This document shows positions 1 to 12,011 of a stretch of 64,000 nucleotides of DNA, piece after piece (position 1 is the first letter of the stretch; the number at the start of each line of letters is the position of its first letter). This DNA comes from Psococerastis gibbosa (lineage: Eukaryota > Arthropoda > Insecta > Psocodea > Psocidae). Made by a program: the position numbers and the translations under genes. The stretch lies in NCBI GenBank assembly GCA_963971405.1, contig OZ020490.1, forward strand, positions 3,844,001 through 3,908,000, written 5' to 3'. The notes under the pieces are model-generated. The model worked only from the letters and a program-made list of their open reading frames with translations, had not been told where the DNA came from and ran no database searches.

Positions 1-1
1 A

Positions 2-223
2 AGCATACGAGCGCTGGCCTCCAGAGGCTACAAGGAAGACTGCAGAGAGGATTTCATCTCACTTGAAATTTTGACACTGCCCAGTGCCTACATACTAAAA
101 TGCCTGTTGTATGTGTTCGATGAACGAAGCTCTTATACAACAAACTCAGCCGTGCATAACTATAACACCAGAAATGCTGGAAATCTTCAGGTGCAGTTCA
201 CTAGAATAAATAGAGAAAATTAG
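2..223 (+). pseudogene. LINE reverse transcriptase C-terminal tail, cut by the window edge
   Basis: The frame starting at base 2 reads without a stop to a TAG at 221-223. It contains the segments LEILTLPSAYILKCLLYVF and HNYNTRN, which are typical of the region after the reverse transcriptase in CR1/Jockey-type LINEs of insects. The upstream part lies outside the window. No host gene explains it. It is probably a dead 5'-truncated copy, but that cannot be judged from one end. Confidence 0.6.
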
Positions 224-639
224 TGGAAAATAGGACTGCAATAGTGGGGTTTTACGCATTTTGAGGAACCTATAGCCCCCCCCCCCCGTAGATCCGCGCC
301 TGCGCCTACCCGTAATTTTTGCAAGAAAACCCTGTGAAATATACGTGACCTTATGAAGATCTGGACGGTTAGGATTTTTTAATGGTTCCAGAAAATAGCG
401 CCTGTCCTTCTGTCTGAAGTCACGGAAGTTCTGAGAAGAGGAAATGAGCGTAGGAAACAGTGACTGTTTGACGGAACGTTAGGTACAGGTGTCACCGTAC
501 CTAGGTATTTGACTTGGCTCGGGCAACGGTTGTCATCGAATAATTCATGTAGACACTAAGTTATTGTCTACCAGTCAGGCACGGTTGTCAGCTTTTTAGC
601 AAGATGCAATAAGAAATGAGCACCCAAATAATAATTCTT

Positions 640-1409
640 TCTTTCTTTCTTTTCCTTGTCCAGTATTCCCTGGACAAGGAGCATATATTACAAAAATACA
701 ATACATAATAATACCATCCCGCATCCCCAAGCTAGCGCTTATTTGGGACAAAAGACTCATACAGTGCTGCTAAACAAGGCTTAATCATTTATTTTTGTTA
801 TTTATTTATAATGTTTATTTTATTTTTATTTTTATTTTATTTTAACTTGTTATTTTAATGTCAGTTTTTATTATTATTATTAACTCCCATTGACCAGCCA
901 TCTTTTTATACCCGCTTTTAACTCACCCATCTGTTTAATTTTTTTCATTTGTGGAGGAAGTTCATTAAATATTTTTGGTATAAGTACTTTGTTTAATCCC
1001 TCTCCGTATTTGTTATATGTTATCTCAAACTTAAGCTTTTTTGGGTTTCTTGTATTGTACTTCCCTTTATCATCTATTTGGTATTCTTTTTTAAAATAGT
1101 TATCTCTTATTAATTTATACTTGAATAGTTTCGTTATTGGCAGAATGTTAGCATGCTTGAATTTTTCTTCGTATTGTTTGTATTTCTTGTTGATTTTATT
1201 TGATAACATGTTTTTTATTATACGCTTTTGTATCATTTCTAGTTTGTAGGTGTATGTGTGTCTATCTTTCAAGTATAATGTTATACCGTAGCTTACTATG
1301 GATTCAACCAGGGCGTGGTACGCTAATTTAATTGCTTTAAGAGGTACTCCATATTTTAATCGTGCCAAAGCCGCACTCCCTGAGCGTAGTCGTTTGCATA
1401 GTCTTGGTC

Positions 1410-1412
<3 letters not shown>
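640..1412 (-). mobile_element. LINE 3' fragment (RT C-terminus, 3' hairpin and tail)
   Basis: An open frame at 880-1368 on the minus strand encodes a LINE C-terminal tail, with segments such as LVESIVSYGITLYLKDR and IFNELPPQMKKIKQMGELK. Downstream in the LINE sense, a perfect 10-bp stem (654-663 with 670-679) is followed by a (GAAA)n-like tail. A (TAA)n run at about 1412-1443 separates it from the next copy. It is a 5'-truncated retrocopy lacking the reverse transcriptase core. Confidence 0.65.
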
Positions 1413-1444
<32 letters not shown>

Positions 1445-1446
<2 letters not shown>

Positions 1447-2135
1447 GTAATCACTTCACTTTTTTCCTTGACCAGTAACCCCGGACAAGGTGCATATATT
1501 GAGAAAAAACAATTTGTTATTAATTAACATTATCACGCTCAAGCTTCCGCTTATCGAGAGATCTTAGTGCAGTGGCACTGCAAGATATAAAAATAATATA
1601 ATTAATAATAATAAACCATTATAGAGTACTCACTCTAGCCTTCTGACAATGAATGAGATCCGTCTGAACTCTGAAGGATGATATTGTTATATATATAATA
1701 AATTTTTTTATATATAATATAAAAATATATATATAAAATTATATGTATAATAAAATGGCTAATAGTCTGCATTTGAAATTAAATATTTGTTTATATCTTT
1801 TTTATTTTTCCTATTTTGTTCAATTCTTTTAGTTTAAGTGGCAATTTGTTAAATATCTCTGGCAATAAAACTGTTTCATTGAGGCGTCTGCCGTTCTTAT
1901 TATGTGTTATAGGAAGATTTTGTCGCAATGTGTCTACATTTATCAGTTGCCTCTTATTCTGTGTGTTTCCAACAATTTTGCTTAAATACTTAAAATAGTT
2001 ATTCTTTATTATATGATATTTGTATATGATGTGATTATAATAATATATTTTTTTTTTTAGTTTCATGAATATGAATAATGAAGGAATATACTTTAATACA
2101 ATACAATGCAACAATACAGAATTCAACAACAATTT
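1445..2135 (-). mobile_element. LINE 3' fragment, second copy
   Basis: The minus-strand frame at 1791-2132 ends in a LINE-like tail (LLPEIFNKLPLKLKELNK) related to the preceding fragment. An imperfect stem-loop (1466-1490) with the same position and the same ATATATT neighbour lies near its 3' end. Between them (1680-1750) the DNA is almost pure A/T. The copy is 5'-truncated. Confidence 0.55.
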
Positions 2136-2169
2136 ATAAAAATCACGCCACTGGGCAAATGCCTGAAGG

Positions 2170-2235
2170 ACAATTAATCTTCTTCTTCTTCTGGCTCTAT
2201 AGCACTTGATGGGTTAGGCCTGCTCAACGACACTC
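2170..2235 (-). repeat. Short RTE-type LINE 3' end with (GAA)n tail
   Basis: The plus strand reads as a (CTT)n run followed by CTGGCTCTATAGCACTTGAT. This is the reverse complement of the 3' terminus of the full RTE-like element at 23576-26910, which ends in ...GGGCTGTAGAGCC and (GAA)n. Only the last 60 or so bases are present. Confidence 0.5.
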
Positions 2236-2712
2236 TTCAATCAATCAATCAAAATTTATTTCCAAAATATAAAATTTTTAGAGTTTTTTGTCACTTCCCT
2301 ATGGACTAGGCCCGTTTTAGGGTGGAAATATTACAATATTCCAAAATACTAGTATATAATACAATGCATGCAGTTTAAAATACAAAATTTGTGTCAAGTT
2401 ATATTAAATTATAGTGAATATGTATGTAAGTGTAGTGGTAGTGTGTGTATGCGTGTGTTGGTGGTATATGGAAGATTATTATTATTTTTTTATTATGTAA
2501 TTTCAAGATCAGTAAGCCATTTTTTGATATTTCTTCTAAATACTTTATAGTTTTATTTTCATTTTTTTATTTTCAGAGGAAGTTTATTATAGTGCTTTTT
2601 GCCTATATAAGAGGTTTGCTTTTGCGTGTAGCTTGTCGAGACCGCTTGTATGGATAGTGGGTTTGTTTGTTTGTACCTAGTGTTGTGTTGATGTGTGGGT
2701 CTGTCTTGCTTA

Positions 2713-2855
2713 GGCGCCCATTCCACATACGTACAACGTCAATGAAAATTATGAAATTGAAGGTGGTAGCAGAATTTTTAGTATGTCTTTAATGTCTGCT
2801 ACCACCTTCAATTTCATAATTTTCATTGACGTTGTACGTATGTGGAATGGGCACC
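2713..2855. mobile_element. Hairpin MITE (143 bp), GGCG...CGCC ends, TTA flanks
   Basis: The whole element folds on itself: the left arm beginning GGCGCCCATTCCACATACGT pairs with the right arm ending in GTGGAATGGGCACC. The loop carries the segment around GCAGAATTTTTAGTATGTC. TTA lies directly on both sides (2710-2712 and 2856-2858), as expected for a 3-bp target duplication. The short GG-starting inverted repeats and TWA target fit a PIF/Harbinger-like non-autonomous element; that assignment is an inference. Confidence 0.7.
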
Positions 2856-2858
2856 TTA

Positions 2859-3326
2859 GGCGGGTATTCCACATACGTACATCGTCAATGAAAATTATGA
2901 AATTGAAGAACAATTCAATTTTTTATTGATGGCGGCCATTCCACATGTTTTTTCAAAAATTGACAATTTTCTATTGAAACGTATGCGCCAATTTTTTGAA
3001 ATTTGTTTGCATTTGTTTTATGAAATTTTGTTTGTATTTGTTTTCTTCGTACACTTATTATTTTTAATAAAACCTAATAATAGTAGGAGATCCGAAGTAA
3101 GATCGACCTTCACCGATCTGTTTAATGGATGAAAACGGTTTTTAAAAAAAAATCAATTAAAATAATTGTACTTGACATATCCCATGACGCCATTTTTTAA
3201 TTTTAGTTTGTTTGTGATTTTACTCTATGATCAATTGATCAATTTTAACAATGGCATAGAGTAAAATTGAAATGTCCTTCAATTTCATAATTTTCATTGA
3301 CGATGTACGTATGTGGAATACCCGCC
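2859..3326. mobile_element. Larger hairpin MITE (468 bp) of the same family
   Basis: It begins GGCGGGTATTCCACATACGT and ends with the matching inverted end before CCCGCC, with TTA on both sides (2856-2858, 3327-3329). It abuts the previous MITE, sharing the middle TTA. The interior contains a second motif pair also found in the composite elements at 18109 and 39228, including TTTTACTCTATG and its complement and the segment ATGACGCCATTTTTTAATTT. Confidence 0.65.
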
Positions 3327-4140
3327 TTATGCATATTTTTGTAGGTGAGCAAATAGATTCTTTTATATGTACAGCTTTTTGATTGATAGTACGTTTGCTA
3401 GTTGTAATAGGTCTTCGGTGGGGTATCTATTTGGTTTCCTATGAATGATTTTTAATGTTTTCCGTTGTATTACATTTAATTTCTCTATGACGTTTTGGTT
3501 TGCTCCTCCCCAGGCGGTTATACCGTATGATAATATAGATTGTACTAGTGCGTGCAGGTATACCATCATTAGTATTTCTGTATTTAGGCAGTGTCTTGGA
3601 GAAATTTATAAAATGTTTTTCGTATTTTTGTCGCTAAGAGATCTATGTGTTTTTCCCATTTATTTTCTTCATCAAACCCGATACCTAGATATTTTGTAAA
3701 TTTAGATTTTTGGATGGAATCTAGTTTGTATTCTGTGTTGTCTGTGAAAGTTTTTGAATTTTTATGCTCTATGTAGGCTATGTTGTTTTTTGTAGATTTA
3801 TTGTAAGTATGTTGCTTTCCATCCAAGTTTTAATTTTTTCCATATCTTCGTTTGCTTGTTTGTATAATTCGGTTCTGGTATCAGCGATATGTATTTGTTT
3901 TGTATCGTCTGCAAAAGCGCTGATTTCACCGTTGAGTGGCTGGTTTAGTAAATCATTTAGATATACTTTAAAGAGAACTGGAGCTAAAATTGTGCCTTGG
4001 GGAAGGCCTATCGTTATCTTACCTATATCACTATTTGTTTCGTCAATTTTTGTTGTCTGAATACTGTTTGTTAGATAGCTTTGTATTAGATCACCCCTTA
4101 CCGTATTCCTCTGATACCAATTTTCTCTAGTTTTATCATT

Positions 4141-4621
4141 AAAATGTTGTGTTCAAGTCAAGGCCGTGTCCGGTTTTGTTTGGGAGGGGGGGGGGTCCAA
4201 TTTTTTTTTACGTATTTGATTATTAAAGAAAGTCAATTCTATCCATAGTGTTCAAATTCAAATAAATTTATTCCAATTTTCAAACAATGCTGGTTTATCT
4301 AAAATTATAAATTTTATCACTAAAATATAAAATTAAATTTAATTTTGTGTATAGCCCTTTTATTTCAGAGGGGGACCGGACCCCTTGGACCACCCTCCCC
4401 CCCCCCCTGGGCATGGCTATGCTTCCGCAGTTACCTCAGTTTTGTGCGACCATCTTCGTACTCTTAACTCGCCGAGGTCTGTTACTAATTTGTTCCCGTC
4501 CCTGTATTCTTTTTCATGACATTCTTACGACGTGTCTCCGCCATACTAGGTATAAATGGACCCTTGCCTACTAATATAGTGGAACATTAGTCCTTGGTTT
4601 TTCGGACATTTTTGCGGATTT
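4141..4621. other. Non-coding block with poly-G and poly-C tracts
   Basis: No credible coding region is seen. The block holds a G run near 4187 and a C run near 4400, inside sequence resembling the transposon ends found elsewhere in the window (GGCATGGCTATGCTTCCG). Short open frames here are chance readings through the homopolymers. Confidence 0.4.
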
Positions 4622-4623
4622 TG

Positions 4624-4852
4624 GGGGGGGGGGGGGTCACTTTTGTATGTACGTTTAAAAGAATTTTTTTTGCTGAAAATTTGAGTTGTATTCAATAAAA
4701 AAAAAACCATCATCTGAATTTACTAATTTAGGGGGGGGGGGGGGTCACTTTTGTATGTACGTTTAAAAGAATTTTTTTTGCTGAAAATTTGAGTTGTATT
4801 CAATAATAATAATAAATATCATCATCTGAATTTACTAATTTAGGGGGGGCGG
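4624..4852. repeat. Two-copy tandem duplication with G-run ends, period 108 bp
   Basis: The stretch beginning with a 14-base G run and TCACTTTTGTATGTACGTTT at 4637 recurs at 4745 with almost the same sequence, including the T run and TGCTGAAAATTTGAGTTG. The copies differ mainly in a short A-rich stretch, which is an A run in the first and AATAATAATAA in the second. The third G run (about 4843) closes the array. Confidence 0.85.
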
Positions 4853-6661
4853 GGTCATGACCCCTTGTGGATCCGTCATTGCTATAGGTTTCCGTATAAA
4901 ACTCCAAATAACGGCAAAAAATGGTTTTCTCCAAAATGGCTCCAACGATTCTTTAATATTCTAAAATTCACATACTGTATATTGTTCTCTACAGTCTACA
5001 ATGTTAAATTAATGATATATACCCCTAAATTCCAAGGGTGGAGGTCCAGGACAGACTTTCGGGGGGGGGGGGGGGGGTCATTGCGGTTTTCATGCAACAT
5101 CAATGTACAACAATTTGCCCCACTTACGAGCATCACGGACCACTGGTCCCGACAAACCTATAAAATCTATCTACATACATACATACCGTGCAAATGTATA
5201 TACTGTATGCATATAACAGTTTGAACGGAGGTTGGTTTTAGGCTCAGGGGGTCATTAAATGATAACTTGTGGAGAAATTTTCCTGAAGGCGAACATTGGT
5301 CGCAGTCCCCAATCTCCCTAAAAACGGGGGGTCAGGGGGTCTGGACCTCCCCAAAATTTAATGAACTTGCACTAGATAATATGGTTTTACAGTGGGAATT
5401 AAAAATAATAAATTTTTTTAATGTTATAATCCACTGAATCTGCCCGCTGACCCCCCCCCCCTAAATTGGAGGCAAAATTCGCCCTTGGGGGGGAGGTGGA
5501 GCCGACTCCCCGAATCCAGTCCACAGCCCATATTTTCCTATAGTCTCTACTTTACATTGTATATGTAACATACGATAGGGACATTAATCGATAAGAGAAG
5601 TGTTTCATTGCGGTGACATCATTTACTCAGAAAATTGATAGTAAGTATCCCAGTTCGGGTTATTTAGGAGATAGTACGTTTCATGGAGAATTCAATGTTT
5701 ATGAAATGAAATGAAATGAAATGAAAATACGACTTTATTGTAAACAAAACAAAAGGCGAACAATAAGACTATAAAGTCTTGTTTTCATGCTAACCTTAAA
5801 CCTTTATTGCACTTTTTGGGTATTTCTTGGGTCAATGTTCCTTGTAAATGCTTTGTAAATGCCTCTGGACCCGACACAGCTAAATGCTGTGAAGATTTTA
5901 GATTGGCCAAGTCTTTTTCTGTGTACCGGTAGGGCATACCACTGTAATAACAAAACACCATTGACAGAATATACAATTTACCATTGGCGCCCAATTCAAA
6001 CTAAAACCACAGAATTATTATTACTGACGTACAATACTAGTTTCCAAATAAAGGCTCCCACGATTGCACTTTAAAAAACAAAAGAACGCCTAAAACCTGG
6101 AGGGCGTGCGACTCGTGAACGTACCCCCCACCAATTTTTAGGTACTCGAATTAGACTTGTCATTGTTCGTCAGAACTAAAAAGGTCGGGCCAAGTATGTT
6201 CCTAGAAGCATGAGCCAATGAAATCTGGACCGATCCTGTCATACCTCGTTATTATTCCACTCAGCTTCAATACGGATATTCCTGGAATTCTAGGCATTCC
6301 TAGAATAATAGTTGAAGGGGGCTTATGTTTTACAGCCTTTGTTTTGCCCGACAATGAGCTGCGATCGGAAGATATTGGGAGGGGAGGGGGGGGGGGCGGG
6401 CTTATACTATATAAAATTAGGTACTGACTGGGTGGGGACTGGCGGAGGACCCGACTTGCGAATGCAGACAAGACGACAGCCACCTTCTGGTTTGCCTGAG
6501 ACTAGCAGAAGCTGTGTCCCAGACAGATCTCTCAGATGCCAAACCAGCAGGCCGCAATGTTTTGGATCAACGTCTCCTATGCCAGGATACGTCAAGTAGG
6601 TAGTTACTAGTTAGATGGTTCACCCATAGAATAAATATTTACTACCTGCCATCTGCAGCCT
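4853..6661. other. Gene-free repeat-rich stretch
   Basis: No gene is supported. It contains a long G run at about 5061-5077, C runs near 5450, a G run near 6383, and a (ATGAA)n block at 5700-5725. The last precedes a sequence (GACTTTATTGT, then ATAAGACTATAAAGTC) that recurs in reverse near 19990-20070 and is probably a LINE 3' end. Confidence 0.4.
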
Positions 6662-6808
6662 GATCGGGGCGTTTATAATACCGGTATTTATTTAATCCAC
6701 TGGTAAACAAGATAATTTTATAATGGAAAGTGCTATTCAAAATTTGTTTGTTTACAGTTATAATCCTAGGGTATTTATTTAACCCCGGTATTATAAACGC
6801 CTCGATCA
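6662..6808. mobile_element. Hairpin MITE, GGGGCGTTTATAATACCGG ends
   Basis: The left end GGGGCGTTTATAATACCGG and the right end CCGGTATTATAAACGCCTC are inverted copies, with further pairing inwards. The interior (AAGATAATTTTATAATGGAAAGTGCTATTC, in part) recurs at about 57150 and 62150, which marks a repeat family. GATC lies at both outer edges. Confidence 0.65.
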
Positions 6809-7203
6809 GAGTGCAGGTGACCGTGGGTGTACCATGTGTAGCCTATACGTAGCAAAGTCTTTATTGTCTATTTGGGCGAATTTTGGATCATACGTATTGT
6901 GATGATATTCTATTGATACGATTTTTTTTACATTTTTTTCTTATTTTTTGGAACACCCCTAAAATAAAAATAAACCAAAAAATTGCAACTCCAACTTTCA
7001 ATGCAGAGAACGCCTGCTCGGTGACATTTTGGGAGGTTCGGATCATCAAGGCCAGCGGCAGCGCGGGACTTGTCCTTTGGACCCCCCATCCATTTGTAAT
7101 ATTGTATGTTATCGCTGGGAAAATAGCCTACACAAGCCAAGTACAGAGTTTTTACCGGGTCCAGGTATCCATTCTGCTAAGCTTCAATGTGTAGTAGTAG
7201 AAT

Positions 7204-7440
7204 GGTTGGACACAGTCCCAGGCCACGGTGTGGGCCCATAGGACAGTGGACCTCCTGATTATAGTGGATTCCGAACCACTTGGGAAACACAGTGAAGTCA
7301 CACGATTAGTTCAGAGGTGACCAGGACAAGTCCTACCATGTTTCCCTACCGGCACTGTGCACAGGACCAAGTTATCTGCATCTTTGAACCTGCTCTGGTC
7401 CGCTGGATTCAACATGGTATGGCGGCCGGCCCAAGCTTCA
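7204..7440. repeat. Interspersed repeat, copy 1 of the 'ACTTGGGGAACA' family
   Basis: The segments GTGGACCTCCTGATTATAGT, GGATTCCGAACCACTTGG and AAGTCACACGATTA recur at 11640-11835 and three times in 34420-35125. The family has no open frame and no recognised ends. Confidence 0.65.
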
Positions 7441-7756
7441 ATGTGTAAGCCTTCGATATTTTTTACGTTGGTACTTAGGCCTATCTCTGATAGTTGGCGT
7501 AATGGGTGCCCCCCCCCCCCCCCGTAAGGGATATTATGGCTTCCACCGTTCCAGTTAATATATTATTTCTATGAGCTTAAGTGCTCTATCGCCTATGGTT
7601 AAGTTCATATCGGACAGCATAGACAGTAGACCCGCTGGGGTTACAATTAATTTTTCGATTAGTCCTAATATCGTATTTTGATGAGTCTTTGAGTACTAAC
7701 GCTTATTATTATATGCTAGTTGGGGACCCGGGGTTACTAGGGCTCTATATTAGACA

Positions 7757-8005
7757 GGTATTGTCATCCGCCATGTTGTATCCATTATAAGTCTTGTGTA
7801 TAAGCCAAGCATTGGGTGCTTACCTATTTATTTTTTGAAATTTATCGTTGTTTATTTATTTTTATTTAAAAAACGTGCTACCAAGTAGGGAAGTGTATAA
7901 TAAAAAATTACTAACACGTGTATTAGTTTTTTTTCAATTTTTTACTTTTCTTACAATACTTACCATATAGGAAATATAGGATACAACATGGCGGATGACA
8001 ATACC
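7757..8005. mobile_element. TIR element (249 bp) with perfect 27-bp inverted repeats
   Basis: Bases 7757-7783 and the reverse complement of 7979-8005 are identical over 27 bases, starting GGTATTGTCATCCGCCATGT. The interior is AT-rich and non-coding, so the element is non-autonomous. I see no clear target duplication beyond one or two bases. Confidence 0.75.
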
Positions 8006-8076
8006 CGGGTATATAGTGCCTTAGGGGTTACTATGCTAAGTCTACATGTCTACAAAAAACATGGTACCTATTTATT

Positions 8077-8523
8077 ATGCTTTTTATCAATCTATATTGC
8101 AATATGGAATCGGTTTTTGGGGTGGTGCTGGAGTTACAAAAATTAAAAAAAATTGTTACTTGCCAAAAATTTGCCACGAGGATGCTCAATAAAACAGGTT
8201 ACAATGTTAGTACGAGGGTAATATTTAAGGAGTTAGGAATTTTGCCATTTGAGCTATTATACAAAAAATTTTTACTGACAATGGTTGTAAGTAACTTGAG
8301 TAACTTCCAAGTTGACAGAATTTCAGCTAATAACATAAGTACTAGGCGAACAGGACGTGGATTCCTCACGGCTCCTAATTACAAATTAACACACAGCAGA
8401 AATTCTGTCAACTATAGAGGTTTGAGTTACTATAATGAAATGATTAGGGCAGGATGCAATGAAAATATTACCTTGTCTATCATTAAGAACTATATTGTAA
8501 GTCTACTCACAGATACAGTTTGA
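8077..8523 (+). pseudogene. LINE RT C-terminal tail with a frameshift
   Basis: A frame ending at 8523 encodes a LINE tail (FELLYKKFLLTMVVSN; NSVNYRGLSYYNEMIR). Just upstream a different frame reads LQYGIGFWGGAGVTKIKK, the motif expected before it, so a shift in the A-rich run near 8140 breaks the frame. It is a 5'-truncated CR1/Jockey-like copy. Confidence 0.6.
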
Positions 8524-8721
8524 AAAAATATATTGTTAGTGTGACGAACTAGTAAATAACCTACTACAGTAAAAAATTGTGTGGTGATCCCAACGCGCCT
8601 TTTTGGCTTTGTGGCACCGGTTCAGTATAATTTTTTTTTTTTTTTTTGATAAATACACGCATTATTATTATTATTAGGGTATCTATACTAGTGACTGTTG
8701 TCGGGGCCTTGTGAGAGTTTT

Positions 8722-9695
8722 GTTGCTTTCCAATTTATACGTAGTAGGCTATAAGGAAAGCTTTGTGATGGTCAAAATTTTCAATTCCGAGATGTCAACG
8801 GATTTACACGTTTTGAGGTCCCAGGAACTCAAAAAAAGTGGTTTTTACGAAATGTATGGCTGTCTGTCTGATTATCCATTTCCGGGCTAACTACATCGGT
8901 GGATTTGGTTGAAATTCGGCATGTAGTATCACATAAATCATGCCTCGGGATCATTTTATTTTGGGCTAACTCAATTTTGCATGGTTTATTCTCAAAAAAC
9001 TCCAAAAAACGTATAAAAAAATTATTTCTCAAAAACGCTTCCAACGCGATTTCTTTTAAATTCACATACATTGCAGTCGTTATTAATGTTAATAAAATGC
9101 GGGGGGTAGCTTGCTCTTTGATAGATTGCTTCTGGGGGTAAAAAATAAAAATAACTCAATTTTCATGAAAAATGACTAAAAAATAACTTTTCTGCGGAAC
9201 CTTTTTATCGATGATTTCTACCTTCAGGTATGTTTTAGGTGTTCAATAGGGTAACAAAAGCGGACAAGTTGCATTCCCAAAAAAATATTTGGTTTTGTGC
9301 AAAAAAATTTTTTATAATAATGATTCACGCTCAAATGCATTGCGTGCCCTGCCATTATTACTGTGTGGTAATGTATTGGTCTGCCCGATCTAGAATATGC
9401 AATGCCATTGATTAATTCAGTGCTTTGGGATAGGCGATATCCTAGGCCGTTGCCAGAGGGGGTCAATGGGGGTCCGGACCGCCGCCTTCCCCAAATGGTA
9501 GCGGCACTAGCAGCGTACACTAGAATGAAGTTTTAAGGATTTTTAAATATACTGCGGTTACCTCATTTCCAGTGACGTCAGATGGACGCCCCCCCCCCCC
9601 CAGATATTTGAAATTTAACCATACGAAAATTACTCATTTTCTCTATCTACAAGTTGATAAATTGGAAAGCATGTTTGAGTAAACTCGGACCGGTT
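8722..9695. repeat. Repeat family X, reverse copy, with internal C run
   Basis: This matches the elements at 12473-13293 and 28121-28972 in reverse. It starts TTGCTTTCCAATTTATACGT and ends with AAATTGGAAAGCATG then GAGTAAACTCGGACCGGTT, so the ends are short inverted repeats. An internal poly-C run lies at about 9590-9601 where the other copies have poly-G. No intact open frame is present. Confidence 0.75.
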
Positions 9696-9699
9696 CTTT

Positions 9700-10560
9700 G
9701 TTTTTGTTTTGAATAGCCTACATTAACTTAATTAATGAAATCAATTAAATATGGGGATTATTTTTAACCTTGGGATTTAAAATGCAAACAAGAACATTTT
9801 GAAATGGAAATTTAATAAATTGATCAATATTGTTCACGAAAACGCAACCTATGTATGTAGCTTTGACCTAACATGGCAGAGGTTGACGTTTAATCAACGA
9901 GAGGGCGATACAAAAAACCCGCCTACGATGCGCAACAAGTCCCCTGGTCCCTAATCTTTTCACTTGACTGCATCGCCCATATTCTGAGAACTGTCTTATC
10001 AAATTTCCTATACTGAAAGTTTGTCAAAGTAGATAATAATAATGAAAGCGGCGCTTCTCAGAACTGTCTGCTAGCAATCATGATAGTCCAATACTTGTTT
10101 GGTAAATGAAAGATAATCTACAATTAGTTGATAAATCGATTGGGTTGATCGGGCTTTGCTTTAAGGAGAGATAGTTATGTATAGAATAGAATAGAATAGA
10201 AAGTCTATATTGCACCGATTTTCAATACAATAGCGTAAATAATAAATGTTAAATTGTACAATGCAGTCAAGAACTTAACAGAATCCAAAGAAAAGTTCAA
10301 AGTGCTTCCCTATTCAAAAAACTCTTGAATGTTGTACAATGTCCTTTGAATAAGGTAACACTTCAAACTCCTTCTGAACTATTTATACAGTACGTTAGTA
10401 TATACAGTGCCGGGTTTGGCTATAGGGCCAGGAGGGCCCCCACAAAAAGCAGCAAACTATACAAAATCGCAATAGAAACTAAAACAACAAACTAAAGCAA
10501 ATAAATAAACTTGCGAAATATTTGGCGGGAAATTGGAACGATTGGAATGATTAATCGCAT
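9700..10560. other. Gene-free stretch with a (TAGAA)n block
   Basis: I see no gene. A (TAGAA)n run at 10180-10200 is followed by AAGTCTATATTGCACCGATT and an A-rich stretch, which resembles a minus-strand LINE 3' end without its coding part. Confidence 0.35.
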
Positions 10561-10564
10561 TACT

Positions 10565-10745
10565 CAATTCCAAGACCGTAGCCAGGGGGGGGGTTCATGG
10601 GGGTTCGACCCCCCCCCCCCCCGAAATGAAATATGGCTTGACACTAGATAGAATCCAATTTTGAGAGGAAAAATAAAAACTACCAAATCTTATGTAATAT
10701 CCAATGAAATTTCTGACCCCCCCCCCCCCCCCCCCCCCCGGGATT
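10565..10745. repeat. Poly-G/poly-C hairpin block
   Basis: A G run (10586-10594), a poly-C run around 10609-10622 and a C run of about 23 bases (10717-10739) lie within 180 bp. The first G run and the first C run face each other around GTTCATGGGGGTTCGA and could pair. Similar context (GTAGCCAGGGGG) is common at ends of insect DNA transposons; the family is not identified. Confidence 0.5.
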
Positions 10746-11639
10746 ATTAGTGTAAGGGTATAGGACTTTTCTGAGCCATGGCCCACAGTTTGAGAAACAC
10801 TGGTTTATAGTGTAAATAGACCTACTAAAATATATAAAATAAAATAATAAACCCATGTTGATCGCCTCCCCCAGAAGTGTGGATGTAATCCATGGCTCCA
10901 TGGATGCTCAATTATACCTACCTACTAAACGTTGCTAAAAATATACCTACCTAAAAAGGGCTTGTGGTTCAACGGTTAAGAAGACGCCCCGGTTAGGCGT
11001 AAATCTATTCTATATCCTCTAATTTCGGTAACCTAAAACTAAACTACAATACATTAGATTGGCAGCACAAGGCACAGTTCAAACGTCAGGATATCTAGTC
11101 TCACTATCCACATTAAATAGACACGCATTAATAAAGCATATCTTTAATACGAACACAAAGCATAAAATAAAATAAATTAATACTCCATAATGTTCAATAA
11201 TGTTATTGACTAGAAATGGTACAATTTGGAAAATGACTGTTATAGGTTACTAGTAGTATTGTGACAGATAAACGTGATAGGGTAATTAACATGACAGCTA
11301 TTTGTATTAAAACAGGGGGGGATACTCAGTGAACCTGTACCTGCTTTCTTATTTACCTAATATAGTCGTTATACGTATTACACGGTCATTTCAAGTTATG
11401 AAAATCCCGAGTTGCATGCACATGGAGAATAGAAGGGAATACACCAATCCCCATGCTTAATGAAATATTGTAAGAAGATCTATCCTGTCCGACTGGCCCC
11501 CAAAAGAGCCCACGCATACCTATCTTCTAAGAGAAACCGAGAAAAACCATCCGCTCGGAAAACCCGTGACCCCGTCTAGTAGTCATTACTCAACTTATAA
11601 TGTGTCTATTTTCCTAATCAAACATAAGTCATACTCATA
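10746..11639. other. No gene or repeat recognised
   Basis: This is AT-rich intergenic sequence downstream of the PGAP1 stop codon. Short open frames have no recognisable content. I see no RNA gene. Confidence 0.4.
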
Positions 11640-11835
11640 ACATAAACATATTTTGTTTTGTTTTCCCAACGCCTGCCCATGCTTTCCCGGTTTCGTCGGT
11701 TACAGCATTTCTGCTGTGTTGGTTGTAAGCAACCCTGTCAGCCCGGCGGGGGCAGTGAGTCTGTTTCTTAACTTGAGGCACCCTCAGGGAGAAGGGAGTT
11801 GACTGAAAGGGTGGACCTCCTGATTATTTCGACTT
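11640..11835. repeat. Interspersed repeat, copy 2 of the 'ACTTGGGGAACA' family
   Basis: It contains CAACCCTGTCAGCCCGGCGG, TTAACTTGAGGCACCCT and GTTGACTGAAAGGGTGGACC, which match the copies at 34440-34700. It lacks the 3' half present in the others. Confidence 0.6.
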
Positions 11836-11981
11836 GGAATAGTGGTAACACAATGCACCGGAAAGGCATAGATCGTTGCTTCAAGCCCCACAGTTTCCAG
11901 TTTTTCTCGATTTTCTATTTTCGGACTTAATGTCCTGAGGCGGTTGCCTCGTCAACCTTAACTCACTTAAATGTTTAACAA

Positions 11982-11987
11982 TTTAAT
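11982..11987 (-). promoter_or_regulatory. Possible poly(A) signal of PGAP1 (ATTAAA)
   Basis: ATTAAA on the minus strand lies about 25 bases past the PGAP1 stop. It is the first variant signal after the stop. AT-rich sequence makes chance occurrence likely. Confidence 0.25.
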
Positions 11988-12011
11988 AGTATCTTACAAT
12001 AGTTGCCATGT

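Larger units (their letters stand above)
2236..4140 (-). mobile_element. CR1-like LINE, RT domain to 3' end, split by MITEs
   Basis: Minus-strand frames between about 4100 and 3340 encode reverse transcriptase motifs: GLPQGTILAPVLFKVYLND, then AFADDTK, then the downstream segments KYLGIGFDEENKWEKHI and LHALVQSILSYGITAWGG. The coding tail continues at about 2700-2490. The element is interrupted by the hairpin elements at 2713-3326. Frames are broken in several places, so it is a decayed copy truncated at the RT core. Confidence 0.65.

Noticed and set aside
6202-6599. Overlapping open frames on both strands near 6400
   Set aside because: They are driven by a G run, contain poly-Gly or poly-Pro, and have no conserved content or splice context.
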